From assembly GCA_038209555.1 (NCBI GenBank), contig JBBQXP010000020.1, positions 1 through 39,680 of the forward strand: DNA of 39,680 nucleotides, read 5' to 3'. Position numbers and translations under genes: made by a program. The notes under the pieces are model-generated. The model saw nothing but the letters and a program-made list of their open reading frames with translations. It was not told the origin of the DNA and did not search any database. Shown in pieces: positions 8,061 through 17,412 of the stretch (positions within the stretch are counted from its first letter, which is position 1; the number at the start of each line of letters is the position of its first letter). This DNA is from DASQGA01 sp038209555 (GTDB taxonomy: Bacteria; Actinomycetota; Thermoleophilia; Gaiellales; Gaiellaceae).

Positions 8061-8075
8061 GATGATCAGATCATC
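8061..8075. promoter_or_regulatory. 15-bp palindrome touching a start codon
   Basis: GATGATCAGATCATC is an inverted repeat (GATGAT / ATCATC around CAG) ending directly before the GTG of the small ORF at 8076. It could be an operator, or a hairpin that hides the ribosome-binding region. Confidence 0.35.
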
Positions 8076-8237
8076 GTGAGCGATTCGAACGTGCACCGCA
8101 TCGACGATTTCCTCCATGAGGGATGGATCGACGTGTGGGCGAGCGAGGTCGTCGTTCAGGTCGAGGACTACCTCGCGAAGCACGCCGCGTTCCACGCATT
8201 TCTCGAAGACGGCTCCGGCACCGCCGGCGCCGTCTAA
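8076..8237 (+). CDS. Small acidic protein, function unknown
   Basis: A 53-residue ORF from GTG 8076 to TAA 8237. It has an Asp/Glu/His-rich composition and one clear amphipathic helix (VVVQVEDYLAKHAAFHAFLE). No domain is recognised. Codon use follows the neighbouring genes. It converges on trxA and their stops overlap. A perfect palindrome sits just before its start. Confidence 0.5.
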   Translation: MSDSNVHRIDDFLHEGWIDVWASEVVVQVEDYLAKHAAFHAFLEDGSGTAGAV

Positions 8238-8554
8238 GCCTCGACGAGACCCAGGTTCCGCTCCAGCATGCCCTTTGGCTGGGCGCCCACGGCCGCCGCG
8301 GCCGGCTTGCCCTCGCGGAAGAGGATGATCGTAGGAATGCTCATGACGCCGTAGCGCTGCGCGAGCGCAGGCTCCTCGTCGATGTTCACCTTTGCGATCC
8401 GAAGCTCACCGGATCGCTCCTTGGCGATCTGATCCAAGACCGGAGCGACGGCATGGCACGGGCCACACCACTCCGCCCAAAAGTCCACCACGACCGCCTG
8501 CTCGCTCTCGAGCACCTCGGCTTCGAATGTCGTCTCTGTCACTTCAGTCGTCAT
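8234..8554 (-). CDS. trxA: Thioredoxin
   Basis: A 106-residue thioredoxin with the classical active site FWAEWCGPCH, the conserved buried Asp in VVVDFWAEW and the cis-Pro loop MSIPTIILF. It is a cytoplasmic disulfide reductant for enzymes such as ribonucleotide reductase and peroxiredoxins. The start is ATG 8552-8554, which has a good AAGGAG ribosome site a few bases upstream; a longer frame to 8590 lacks one. It is distinct from the second thioredoxin at 24158, which has a CQPC motif and sits in the Grd cluster. Confidence 0.93.
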   Translation of the reverse strand: MTTEVTETTFEAEVLESEQAVVVDFWAEWCGPCHAVAPVLDQIAKERSGELRIAKVNIDEEPALAQRYGVMSIPTIILFREGKPAAAAVGAQPKGMLERNLGLVEA

Positions 8555-8709
8555 TGTTCTCCTTCTGGATTGGGGCCAGCCGCGAGCCACCCTCCGGCTT
8601 CAGCCTATTTTCGCGTTGCGCATGGATGGTGCACAGATTGTGTCTAAAGCGTTAAACGACGAGACGGATCAGGAAAATCCCGCGCCGGACCGGCCACTAG
8701 ACTGGCTTC

Positions 8710-11700
8710 ATGGCGCCTGAGCCTGTCTTCACGCCCCTTCCCGCTGTCCCGGACCACCCCGTCCTGGAGCGGGAGCTTCTTGCCTGGTGGGACGACGCGG
8801 ACATCTTCCAGAAGCTCAGAGTGCAAAACGCGGGGGGCCCTGCCTGGAGCTTCATCGACGGCCCCATCACAGCCAACGGTCCGATGGGCGTCCACCACGC
8901 GTGGGGCCGAACCCTCAAGGACGTCTTTCAGCGCTATAAGGCGCTGAACGGGTTCGATCAGCGTTACCAGAACGGCTTCGACTGTCAGGGGCTCTGGGTC
9001 GAGGTCGAAGTCGAGAAGGCCCTCGGCCTGAACTCGAAGCGTGAGATCGAGGAATACGGCCTTGCCGAGTTCGCCCGTCGCTGTCGCGAGCGGGTCGCCG
9101 AGTTCTCGGAGGTGCAGACCAGTCAGTCGATCAGGCTCGGCCAATGGATGGACTGGGACAACGACTACTACACATTCTCGGACACGAACATCAGCTACAT
9201 CTGGGGCTTTTTGAAGGCCGTCCACGAGCGCGGCTGGCTCTACCAGGGCCACCGTTCAATGGTCTGGTGCCCCCGCTGCGGTACGTCCCTTTCCCAGCAT
9301 GAGCTGATCGACTCGTACCGCGAGATCACCCACCCGTCGCTCTACGTTCGGTTTCCGCTCAAGGATCGCGAGGACGAGGCGCTCGTTGTCTGGACGACCA
9401 CACCCTGGACGCTTCCCGCGAACGTTGCCGCAGCGGTGCACCCCGACGCGCGCTACGCCCGGGTCGAGACCTCGGCCGGGATCGAGATCGTCGCCGAGGC
9501 GCTCGTTGAAGCGGTCCCGTTGGCCGGCGAGGTCCGCGACACGGTTGTCGGGTCCGAGCTCGTCGGGCTCGAGTACGAGGGACCGTTCGACGATCTCGAG
9601 CCCCAGCAGGGAATCGCCCACCGGGTGATTCCGTGGGAGGAGGTCTCCCTGGAGGAGGGGACGGGAATCGTCCACATCGCGCCGGGCGCCGGAACTGAGG
9701 ACTTCGAGCTCGCGCGGATTCACGACCTGCCGGTGCTGGCTCCGATCGACGAGTCAGGCCGGTTCTACCCCGAGTACGGCTGGCTGCACGGGCGCTCCAC
9801 TGACGAAACCGTCGGCCAGATCATCGGCGACCTGGGCGAGCGCGGCCGGCTGCTCGATGCGGGCGAGATCACGCACCGCTACCCCGTTTGCTGGCGCTGC
9901 TCCACGCCACTCGTCTTCCGGATCGTCGACGAATGGTTCATCTCCGCGGACGAGATCCGGCCCAAGATGATGGCCGCGAATGCCGCCGTTCGCTGGACGC
10001 CCGAGTTCTACTCGAGGCGGATGGACGACTGGCTTCGCAACATGGGAGATTGGTGCATCTCGCGGAAGCGGTACTTCGGGCTGCCGCTTCCCTTCTACCG
10101 CTGCGAGGACTGCGATGTCCTGAACGTCATCGGCTCCGAGCAGGAGCTACGGCAGCGCGCCGTGAGCGGAGTCGAGCAGCTCGAGGAGCTGCACCGGCCC
10201 TGGGTGGACGAGGTGACGATTGCTTGCGAACGGTGCGGCGCCGAGCTTCGGCGGCTCCCGGAAGTCGGTGACGCCTGGCTCGACGCCGGCATCGTCCCGT
10301 TCTCGACACTTGGCTGGCAGAACCCGGAGTACATCGAGGGCGGGTACGCGACGGGTGCGGCCCGCGGACTAACCCGGGCCGACCTTCCAGACCACTCGTA
10401 TTGGGAGAAGTGGTTCCCGGCCGACTGGGTCTCCGAGTCCCGAGAGCAGATCCGGCTCTGGTTCTATTCGCAGCTCTTCATGTCGGTCGCGCTCGTGGGC
10501 GAGGCGCCGTACCGGCAGGTTCTTGCGTACGAGCGGGTCACCGATGAGACGGGTCGCGCCATGCACAAGTCCTGGGGGAACGCCATCGAGCTGAACGAGG
10601 CGCTCGACCGGATGGGCGCTGACGTGATGCGCTGGCTCTACTGCTCCCAGGTGCCGAGCCAGAACGTCAATTTCGGCTTCGGACTCGCCAGGGAGGTGAA
10701 GCGCGAGCTCCTGACCTTCTGGAACTCGGTCAGCTTCCTGATCCTCTACGCGAACGTCGAGGGGTGGCGTCCCGAGGCCCAGCTCCTCGAGTCCGGGCCG
10801 GCCGTGGACGATTTGGCTCAGCTCGATCGGTGGCTTCTCGCCCGCGTCCAGCAGCTCGTCGCCGAGGCGAACGACGGCTTCGAGCGCTTCTGGACGCCGG
10901 CCATCACGAAGGCGTTCACGTCCTTCATGGGTGACCTCTCCGACTGGTACGTTCGGCGTAGTCGTCCGCGCTTCTGGCGCGGGGAGGAGGCTGCCCTCGA
11001 AACCCTGTGGTATGCGGTCGTGCAGGCGCTCCGGACGATCGCTCCGCTCATGCCGTTTCTGTCCGACCACCTCTGGCGAAACCTCGTCGCGAACCCCTGC
11101 GACGACGGTCCCGAGAGCATCTTTCTCGCCGGCTGGCCCGAGGTCGATCCGGATCTCGAGGACGAGGCGCTGCTCGTCGAGGTCGAGGAGGTTCGGCGGG
11201 TCGTCGGCCTCGGCCATTCCGCCCGCCAGCAAGCGGGCCGGAAGGTGCGCCAGCCGCTCCGCCGGATGGTCGTCGAGGGCGCGCGCGCTTCCTCGCCCCA
11301 TGCCGAGGAGATCAAGGCCGAGCTCCGTGTGAAGGAGCTCGAGTTCGGACCGGTCGAAGGCACGTATCTGCGTGTGAAGCCGAACCTTCCGGTTCTCGGG
11401 CCCCGGCTCGGGAAGGAGCTCGCGACGATCCGTGCCGAGCTTCAGGAAGGGCGGTTCGAGGACCTGGGAGGAGGACGATTCCACGTTGCGGGTCACGAGC
11501 TCGGGCCGGACGACGTCTTCGTGGAGAGGCTGGCACCGGACGGCTGGGCGTTTGCATCGGATGACGGCCTCGCGGTTGCGCTCGATACGCGCCTCGACCC
11601 GGAGCTCGAGCTCGAGGGACGCGTGCTCGACCTCATCCACGCGATCCAGCTCATGCGGAAAGAGGCGGGGCTCGACGTGACCGACAGGATCGTCTTGACC

Positions 11701-11808
11701 CTCCCCGGGAATGGGGACGACGTGCTCCAGCATGCTGACTGGATCAAGCAGGAGACCCTCGCCACGCGCATCGAGCAGGGCGAGGAGCTCGGCATCTCCA
11801 AGGCCTAG
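8710..11808 (+). CDS. ileS: Isoleucyl-tRNA synthetase, type 2 (eukaryote-like), with GXHH signature
   Basis: A 1032-residue class I synthetase that charges tRNA-Ile. It has the expected catalytic core, an editing insertion with WTTTPWTLPANVAAAVHPDA, zinc-binding Cys pairs (CPRC, CWRC, CEDC, CERC) and the IleS2-like C-terminal region. The first signature motif is unusual. Where HxGH is expected after ANGPM, the protein has Gly60-Val61-His62-His63, i.e. GXHH. The second signature is MHKSWGN (Met618-Asn624), a variant of MSKSxGN. In characterised IleRS2 proteins the GXHH swap has been linked to very strong mupirocin resistance; whether it acts so here is inferred. No T-box leader is visible in the 155-base gap upstream. 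The stop overlaps that of convergent ispH. Confidence 0.95.
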   Translation: MAPEPVFTPLPAVPDHPVLERELLAWWDDADIFQKLRVQNAGGPAWSFIDGPITANGPMGVHHAWGRTLKDVFQRYKALNGFDQRYQNGFDCQGLWVEVEVEKALGLNSKREIEEYGLAEFARRCRERVAEFSEVQTSQSIRLGQWMDWDNDYYTFSDTNISYIWGFLKAVHERGWLYQGHRSMVWCPRCGTSLSQHELIDSYREITHPSLYVRFPLKDREDEALVVWTTTPWTLPANVAAAVHPDARYARVETSAGIEIVAEALVEAVPLAGEVRDTVVGSELVGLEYEGPFDDLEPQQGIAHRVIPWEEVSLEEGTGIVHIAPGAGTEDFELARIHDLPVLAPIDESGRFYPEYGWLHGRSTDETVGQIIGDLGERGRLLDAGEITHRYPVCWRCSTPLVFRIVDEWFISADEIRPKMMAANAAVRWTPEFYSRRMDDWLRNMGDWCISRKRYFGLPLPFYRCEDCDVLNVIGSEQELRQRAVSGVEQLEELHRPWVDEVTIACERCGAELRRLPEVGDAWLDAGIVPFSTLGWQNPEYIEGGYATGAARGLTRADLPDHSYWEKWFPADWVSESREQIRLWFYSQLFMSVALVGEAPYRQVLAYERVTDETGRAMHKSWGNAIELNEALDRMGADVMRWLYCSQVPSQNVNFGFGLAREVKRELLTFWNSVSFLILYANVEGWRPEAQLLESGPAVDDLAQLDRWLLARVQQLVAEANDGFERFWTPAITKAFTSFMGDLSDWYVRRSRPRFWRGEEAALETLWYAVVQALRTIAPLMPFLSDHLWRNLVANPCDDGPESIFLAGWPEVDPDLEDEALLVEVEEVRRVVGLGHSARQQAGRKVRQPLRRMVVEGARASSPHAEEIKAELRVKELEFGPVEGTYLRVKPNLPVLGPRLGKELATIRAELQEGRFEDLGGGRFHVAGHELGPDDVFVERLAPDGWAFASDDGLAVALDTRLDPELELEGRVLDLIHAIQLMRKEAGLDVTDRIVLTLPGNGDDVLQHADWIKQETLATRIEQGEELGISKA

Positions 11809-12746
11809 GCTTCCGCTCTTGGACCGAGCTCGGCCGGGAGCTTGAAGGCGAGGTTCTCCTTTTCGCCGGCCAATGTCTCGACTTCGACGTCGCCGCGTTC
11901 TTGAAACCAGGTGACGACGCGGCGGACAAGTGCTTCGGGAGCAGAGGCGCCGCATGTGATTCCGACGGTCTCGACACCGGCGAGCCAGCGTTCCTCGATC
12001 GCGGCCTCGTCTTCGATCAGATGCGCGGCCACGGCTCGGGTACGGGCGACCTCGACCAGGCGGTTCGAGTTCGAGCTGTCTTCTGACCCGATCACGAGCA
12101 GGAGGTCGACCCGCTCGAGCATGCGCTTGACCGCACGCTGGCGGTTCGTCGTCGCGTAGCAGATGTCCTCGCGCCTCGGAGCCTCGATGCCGGGGAAGCG
12201 GGCCCGCAGGACGCCGACGATCGCCTCTGTCTCGTCCACAGACAGCGTCGTCTGCGTGATGTACGCGAGTGGTCGGCCGCGGGGCAGTTCGAGCCGACGA
12301 GCCTGCTCGACGGTCTCGACGAGGACGATTGCCTCCGGCGCCTCCCCGAGCGTTCCCTCGACCTCCTCGTGGCCGGCATGGCCGATCAGGACGATGGTGT
12401 AGCCACGGGCGGCGAAGCGTCGTGCCTCCGCGTGCACCTTCATGACGAGAGGACAGGTGGCGTCGATCGTTCTGAGGCCGAGCCTCCGGGCGTTCACACG
12501 AACGGTGGGAGAGACGCCGTGAGCGGAGAAGATGACCTCGGCTCCGGTCGGGACGTCCTCTTCGCTGTCGACGAAGATCGCGCCGCGGGCCTCGAGCTCG
12601 CGAACGACATGCGTGTTGTGGACGATCCGCCTGCGAACGTAGACGGGGGCTCCACGGAGGCGAAGCGCCTGCTCGACCGTCTCGATCGCCCGTTCGACCC
12701 CGGCGCAGTACCCGCGCGGAGTCGCGAGAAGGATCCGCTTGACCAC
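11805..12746 (-). CDS. ispH: 4-hydroxy-3-methylbut-2-enyl diphosphate reductase, IspH
   Basis: Last enzyme of the MEP isoprenoid pathway, reducing HMBPP to IPP and DMAPP with a [4Fe-4S] cluster. The 313-residue protein has the three cluster cysteines: Cys14 (RGYCAGVERA), Cys98 (ATCPLV) and Cys196 (DICYATTNRQ). It also has the catalytic Glu region GHEEVEGT and the substrate-binding SEDSSNSNRL. GTG 12746 places Cys14 at its usual distance from the N-terminus. Stop codons of ispH and ileS overlap in a shared CTAG. Confidence 0.95.
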   Translation of the reverse strand: MVKRILLATPRGYCAGVERAIETVEQALRLRGAPVYVRRRIVHNTHVVRELEARGAIFVDSEEDVPTGAEVIFSAHGVSPTVRVNARRLGLRTIDATCPLVMKVHAEARRFAARGYTIVLIGHAGHEEVEGTLGEAPEAIVLVETVEQARRLELPRGRPLAYITQTTLSVDETEAIVGVLRARFPGIEAPRREDICYATTNRQRAVKRMLERVDLLLVIGSEDSSNSNRLVEVARTRAVAAHLIEDEAAIEERWLAGVETVGITCGASAPEALVRRVVTWFQERGDVEVETLAGEKENLAFKLPAELGPRAEA

Positions 12747-12791
12747 CGGTGGCCACTGTAATCAGGGGCCTGTTCAGGTCGGGTTAAGGAA

Positions 12792-12824
12792 GGCCCGCCA
12801 CTCGGGGGGGTTGTGCGGCGGGCC
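12792..12824. repeat. Inverted repeat in the ispH/kinase divergent gap
   Basis: GGCCCGCC (12792-12799) and GGCGGGCC (12817-12824) form a perfect 8-bp stem around a G-rich 17-base loop. It sits in the 274-base gap between ispH and the sensor kinase, about 45 bases upstream of the ispH start. It may be a leader structure or an operator. Nothing else is recognisable in this gap except a run of weak palindromes. Confidence 0.35.
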
Positions 12825-13020
12825 CTCCAGAAATGCGCCGCGGCCTTTTATCGCCAGGACACCAGCCACGGTCGCATCGCCCAGTAGCGGCACCGTATCC
12901 AGCGGGCTTCTGGCTGCCAATAGGCCTATCGGCCCATCTTCGTAAGGCATGTGACCCGGGCTTGTCGGGAGGGAAATCGTAGGCGGAGGTTCGTCGTCCT
13001 CCCTATCATCAGGGTGCCCG

Positions 13021-16000
13021 GTGACGAACGAGACGACGACGTTGCTCATCAATACGGTGCCGCTTCTCGTTGCCGCGGCGCTCTATCTCGCGCTGTCTGC
13101 GCTCTTGTTCCGCTCTTTGCTTGGAGCTGGCCGGCGGCCGACAACGTCCGGCTTCGCGCTGTGGCTGCTCTTTACGCTCGCCGGCGTGACGACTGCCATT
13201 CTCGGGGTGGCGAAGCTCGGCGACTCTGAGCCGCTCGCGTCCTCCAGTCCCTGGCCCGCGTTTGCCTTGACACTCCTGGGCCTGGTGCCCGCGATCCTCC
13301 TGCTGGCCCGGCGCGAGCGCAAGCTGCTCGTCGATCCTGCGGGGAGGGTGCGGGAGGCTGAAGAGGCCGCAAGCGAGCGGGAGCGCGAGGCGGGCGCGAT
13401 GTCGCGCCTCTCGAGCGCACTTTCGCGCTCGCTGAGTGCGAGAGACGCATCCGAGAACCTGTTCGACGAGCTGGAGCATTCGCTCGGGATCGAAGCGGCG
13501 CTGCTCGCCGTCGTGGACGACACGGAGCGCCGTGCGACGGGGTTTGCGGCCAGGGGCGCCGATGAGGATTGGTGGAAGGGGATCGAGATCGATCTCGTCG
13601 AGGATCCGGGCGGGATCGCGGCCGTTGCGCGTGAGCGTGCCGCGTTTGCCGTGTACGACGTCGAGGCTGCGCCGCACGTGAGCCGTGCCCTCGACACGGT
13701 GCCGGCGAAGAGCGCTGCCTTCATGCCCCTGGTCTCCGAGGGCAGGCTCACCGGCGTTCTCGTCGTGGCCGTGTTCTCCGAGCGCCGTTTCTTCTCGGCG
13801 GGCGAGCTCGAGCTCTTCCAGCGGCTCGCGAACGAGACAGCGCTGGCCCTCGGCAGCAGCCGGTCCTCCGAGGCGCTCGAAGCGGCGCTCGAACGCGAGC
13901 GCCTCGTTGCCGCGATCTCGCGCAAGGTCCGCTCCGAGCTCGACCTCGACGACGTCCTGGCAGTCGCAGTGAGAGAAACCGCGCGGGCGCTCAAGGTTTC
14001 ACGGTGCTTCATTCGCCTCGCGGAGCCCGGCGGAGCGATGCAGATCCACTCCGAATGGACGGGCCCCGGTCACGATCCCGTCGGCGGTGCGGCGCCGCGC
14101 CTGCCGGCCGCGAACCTCGCGGCGCGAGAACGGCGCACTGTCTCGATCGCCGACGTCGAGTCGGCGTCCGAGCTTGACGACCCCGGTCTTGGCGGCCGAC
14201 AGACACTGGTCGAGCTCGGAACAAAGGCCGTCCTCGCAACGCCAATTCTCGTCTTCGACGACGTGATCGGCGTCTTCGCACTCCACCGCTCCGAGGTGGG
14301 CCGTTGGACCGAGGGCGAGGTCGCGCTTGCCGAATCCGTTGCCGGGGAGGCGGGGTTCGCGATCCACACGGCCCGCCTGCTCCGAGAGGAAGGACAGCGG
14401 GTCGACCGCCAGAGCGCCCTTCTGAAAGCGGCGCACGTGGTGACGAGCGACCTTCGCTTCACGTCGGTGGTGAAGCGCCTGGTGGAGGAGGTCGCCGAGC
14501 TGCTAGGGGCCAATGCAGCCGATTGCTGGATTCTCGAGCCTCACCGCGACTCGCTCCGCTGTCGCGCCGTCTTCGGGCTGCCGGAGGCGGCCGTCGGCCG
14601 AAGGATCGCCGCGGCAGGGACGCACGCGGCGGCGATCGAGGGTGGAAAACCAGTACTGAAGCGCAACTTCCGCGAAACCGAGGATCCTCCGCCCAGCACT
14701 TACTACGCGGCGTTCGAGGACGTCATGGTCGCTCCGATCACGTGGCTCGGCGAGGTGCGGGGCCTGTTGGGTGTCTGCTCCACGGAGGCCGGGAGTTTCG
14801 GAGAGACGGATCTCGAGCTCCTCGATGCCTATGCCCGCTTCGCTTCGCTCGCCTTCCACAACGCGGAGAGCTTCGAGGACCGTGAGCGACAGGCACAGAT
14901 CCAGCAGGGCTTCTACCGGATCGCCGAGGCGCTGGGGTCGCCCCTCTCGCTCGACGAGACGGTCACCGCGCTGGCCCAGGCGGCTACAGAAGCCCTGGGT
15001 GGCATCGCGGCGTTCGTCTTGCGACCGGCGGGCGACAAGCTCGTCCTGATGGGCTCCTACGACGTCCACGACGAGGTCGAGGCAGCGCTTCGCGAGGGCA
15101 TCAACGATGACGAGGCCCCGCTCGCGGCGGCCACCCGGGAAGGTCGGCTGGTCACCGCGAGCAGTCTCGCCGAGGACGAGCGTTTCGCTAGCCGGTGGAA
15201 GGAGCTTCTGGCGGCCAACAACGCTTGTGCGCTCCTCGCAGCCTCGGTGGAGGGCACGAGCGGCGAGCCGGGCTCTGTGGTCGTCCTCTTCGGAGAGGAG
15301 CGGGCCTTCACGGACGATGACCTCGCCCTGGCCCGGCACCTCAGCCGCGCGGCCCGGGGCGCCCTGGAGCGTAGCGAGCTGTTCGAGACCGAGCGGCGGG
15401 GGCGCAGGCTCTCGCAGCGACTTGCAGCGATTGGCGCCCGCGTCGTCACTGTGCTCGATCCTTCGGTCGTCCTCGAGGAGATCGTGCGCGAGGCGCCCGT
15501 CCTCCTCGATGCGGACGCGGCGACCGTCAGGCTTCTCGCCGGCGAAGAGCTCGTCATCCGGGCGGCCTTCGGTGGGGAAGGGGATACCGCGCACGATCTG
15601 GTCGGAACGCGCGCGGCCGTCGGGACCGGCCTCCTCGGCGACGCCGTCCAGTCGCGCTCCCCAGCGACCCTCGACGACGTCGGCGCGAGGCCCGATCTCG
15701 GACTGGAGGACCCCCTCCTCGCCCGTGGGATGGCGGGGTGCATCGCGGTGCCGATGATCGCCCATGGCGGCGGCCTGCACGGCGTGCTCTCCGTGTACAC
15801 GCGGAGGCCAAGAGCCTGGCGCGAGGAGGAGGCGCAGGCGCTCTCCGCGCTCGCCGCGGTCGCGTCAGCCGGCCTTTCGAACGCCGAGCTCTACCAGCGC
15901 GTCGCAGAGGAAAAGGAGCGTTCGAACGCGATCCTCCTCAACATCGCTGACGGAATCGTGGCGGTCGATCGTGAGGAGCGGGTCGTCCTCTGGAACGCCA

Positions 16001-16974
16001 TGGCCGAGCGGATTACCGGCGTTCCCGCGGCTGAAGCTCTCGGCAGGCGGATCGCCGAGGTCATCCAACGCGACCTCGCTGGGGCAGGGCGCGCGCCAGG
16101 GAGGGAAGAGCCGGTCACGATCAGCAGGGGCGGCAAGGACGTCTTCCTCTCGCTGACGGAGGCCGTGATGCTCGACCCGAGTGGGGATGTTGGGGGCCGC
16201 ATCTTCGCCTTCCGGGACGTCTCGGGGGAGCGCGTAGTCGACCAGATGAAGTCGGACTTCGTCGCGACCGTGTCTCATGAGCTCAGGACCCCGCTCACCT
16301 CGATCTACGGGTTTGCCGAGACGCTTCTCAGGAACGACGTTGCATTCGGGGACGAGGAGCGCGCGACATTCCTCGGCTACATCGCCTCGGAGTCGGAGCG
16401 CCTGATCGGAATCGTCGACGATCTCCTTAGCGTCGCGCGCCTCGAGGCCGGCACCCTGGGGCTGGATCTGGCGTCCGTCGATGTGGCCGAGGTTCTGGAG
16501 TCTGTGGGCGGACGCGCCCAGGACCACCTCGACGGCTCCCACCGGCTGGAGATCGATGCTCCCGAAAGCGGACTCTACGCAGAGGCAGACGGAGAGAAGC
16601 TCGCCCAGATCCTCCTGCACCTGGTCGACAACGCCGTCAAGTACTCGCCCGAAGGAGGCACGATCACGCTTGCTGGCCGCAGGAAGACGGATGCGATCGA
16701 GGTCAGGGTCAGCGACCAGGGCATCGGCATCCCCATCGACGACCAGAGCCGGATCTTCACGAAGTTCTATCGGGCGGGCACAGCTCCGCTGACCGGTGCC
16801 CACGGCACAGGGCTCGGCCTCTTCCTCGTGCGCGGGCTTCTGGCGGCTATGGACGGGCGCATCGCCGTCGAGTCGGTCGAGGGGGAAGGGTCGACGTTCG
16901 TCTTCGAGCTCCCTGTCTCGAAGAGCGCGCTCCAGGGTAGAGAAGCCCAAGTGGAACCGGCGGGACGGTTATGA
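13021..16974 (+). CDS. Membrane-anchored multi-GAF/PAS sensor histidine kinase
   Basis: A 1317-residue kinase. Three hydrophobic segments (about residues 10-30, 43-63, 80-98) anchor it, with no sizeable external domain. Five successive GAF-type domains follow (roughly 125-285, 300-450, 465-620, 630-785, 795-950), then a PAS domain (about 960-1070). The HisKA block FVATVSHELRTPLTSIYGF has its phospho-acceptor at His1086. The HATPase end shows LVDNAVKYSPEGG (N box), VSDQGIGIP (G1) and GTGLGLFLVRG (G2). Such repeats of GAF are read as cytoplasmic sensing of small ligands or redox state; the signal is unknown. Its stop overlaps the ATG of a response regulator, so they form a pair. GTG 13021 is used as start. 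Confidence 0.92.
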   Translation: MTNETTTLLINTVPLLVAAALYLALSALLFRSLLGAGRRPTTSGFALWLLFTLAGVTTAILGVAKLGDSEPLASSSPWPAFALTLLGLVPAILLLARRERKLLVDPAGRVREAEEAASEREREAGAMSRLSSALSRSLSARDASENLFDELEHSLGIEAALLAVVDDTERRATGFAARGADEDWWKGIEIDLVEDPGGIAAVARERAAFAVYDVEAAPHVSRALDTVPAKSAAFMPLVSEGRLTGVLVVAVFSERRFFSAGELELFQRLANETALALGSSRSSEALEAALERERLVAAISRKVRSELDLDDVLAVAVRETARALKVSRCFIRLAEPGGAMQIHSEWTGPGHDPVGGAAPRLPAANLAARERRTVSIADVESASELDDPGLGGRQTLVELGTKAVLATPILVFDDVIGVFALHRSEVGRWTEGEVALAESVAGEAGFAIHTARLLREEGQRVDRQSALLKAAHVVTSDLRFTSVVKRLVEEVAELLGANAADCWILEPHRDSLRCRAVFGLPEAAVGRRIAAAGTHAAAIEGGKPVLKRNFRETEDPPPSTYYAAFEDVMVAPITWLGEVRGLLGVCSTEAGSFGETDLELLDAYARFASLAFHNAESFEDRERQAQIQQGFYRIAEALGSPLSLDETVTALAQAATEALGGIAAFVLRPAGDKLVLMGSYDVHDEVEAALREGINDDEAPLAAATREGRLVTASSLAEDERFASRWKELLAANNACALLAASVEGTSGEPGSVVVLFGEERAFTDDDLALARHLSRAARGALERSELFETERRGRRLSQRLAAIGARVVTVLDPSVVLEEIVREAPVLLDADAATVRLLAGEELVIRAAFGGEGDTAHDLVGTRAAVGTGLLGDAVQSRSPATLDDVGARPDLGLEDPLLARGMAGCIAVPMIAHGGGLHGVLSVYTRRPRAWREEEAQALSALAAVASAGLSNAELYQRVAEEKERSNAILLNIADGIVAVDREERVVLWNAMAERITGVPAAEALGRRIAEVIQRDLAGAGRAPGREEPVTISRGGKDVFLSLTEAVMLDPSGDVGGRIFAFRDVSGERVVDQMKSDFVATVSHELRTPLTSIYGFAETLLRNDVAFGDEERATFLGYIASESERLIGIVDDLLSVARLEAGTLGLDLASVDVAEVLESVGGRAQDHLDGSHRLEIDAPESGLYAEADGEKLAQILLHLVDNAVKYSPEGGTITLAGRRKTDAIEVRVSDQGIGIPIDDQSRIFTKFYRAGTAPLTGAHGTGLGLFLVRGLLAAMDGRIAVESVEGEGSTFVFELPVSKSALQGREAQVEPAGRL

Positions 16975-17405
16975 CGAAGGTTCTGATCATCGACGACGAG
17001 GCGCCGATTCGCTTGCTGTGCAGGGTGAATCTCGAGGCGGAAGGCATGGAAGTGGTCGAGGCGCCCGATGGTCCGACCGGACTGGAAGTCGTCGAGAGCG
17101 AGCGGCCGGATGCGATCCTCCTCGATGTGATGATGCCGGGCCTGGATGGATGGTCGGTGGCCGAGCGGCTGCTCGAGAAGGAGGAAACGCGCGAGATCCC
17201 GATCGTCTTCCTGACCGCACGGGCGGATCTCCGCGACCGCGCACGCGGCATGGATCTCGGCGGCCTCGACTACATCACGAAGCCGTTCAATCCCGTCGAC
17301 CTCGCCTCGCTCGTCGAGGAGGTGGTCTCAGCGGTCGCGCGCGGAGAGCGCGAGCAGCTTCGTGCCGACAAGATCGCAGAGCTCCGCGTCCTCTTCGAGG
17401 TCTAG
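16971..17405 (+). CDS. Single-domain response regulator
   Basis: A 144-residue CheY-like receiver with acidic pocket Asp8-Asp9, phospho-acceptor Asp52 (ILLDVMMPG), the FLTAR Thr and the conserved Lys in YITKPF. A helix of about 20 residues follows the receiver, with no DNA-binding output domain. It would act through protein contacts or as a phosphate relay. The ATG overlaps the kinase stop codon by four bases, so kinase and regulator are translationally coupled partners. Confidence 0.93.
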   Translation: MTKVLIIDDEAPIRLLCRVNLEAEGMEVVEAPDGPTGLEVVESERPDAILLDVMMPGLDGWSVAERLLEKEETREIPIVFLTARADLRDRARGMDLGGLDYITKPFNPVDLASLVEEVVSAVARGEREQLRADKIAELRVLFEV

Positions 17406-17412
17406 CTCGTCC

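Noticed and set aside
8555..8709. T-box leader for ileS
   Set aside because: Gap of only 155 bases, no T-box TGGNACC motif and no anti-terminator pair seen.
12774..13052. 92-residue minus-strand frame in the gap between ispH and the kinase
   Set aside because: No ribosome site, codon use unlike the neighbours (ATA, AGA, GAA, TTG) and overlap with the kinase start. Probably an open frame by chance over a palindrome-rich leader.
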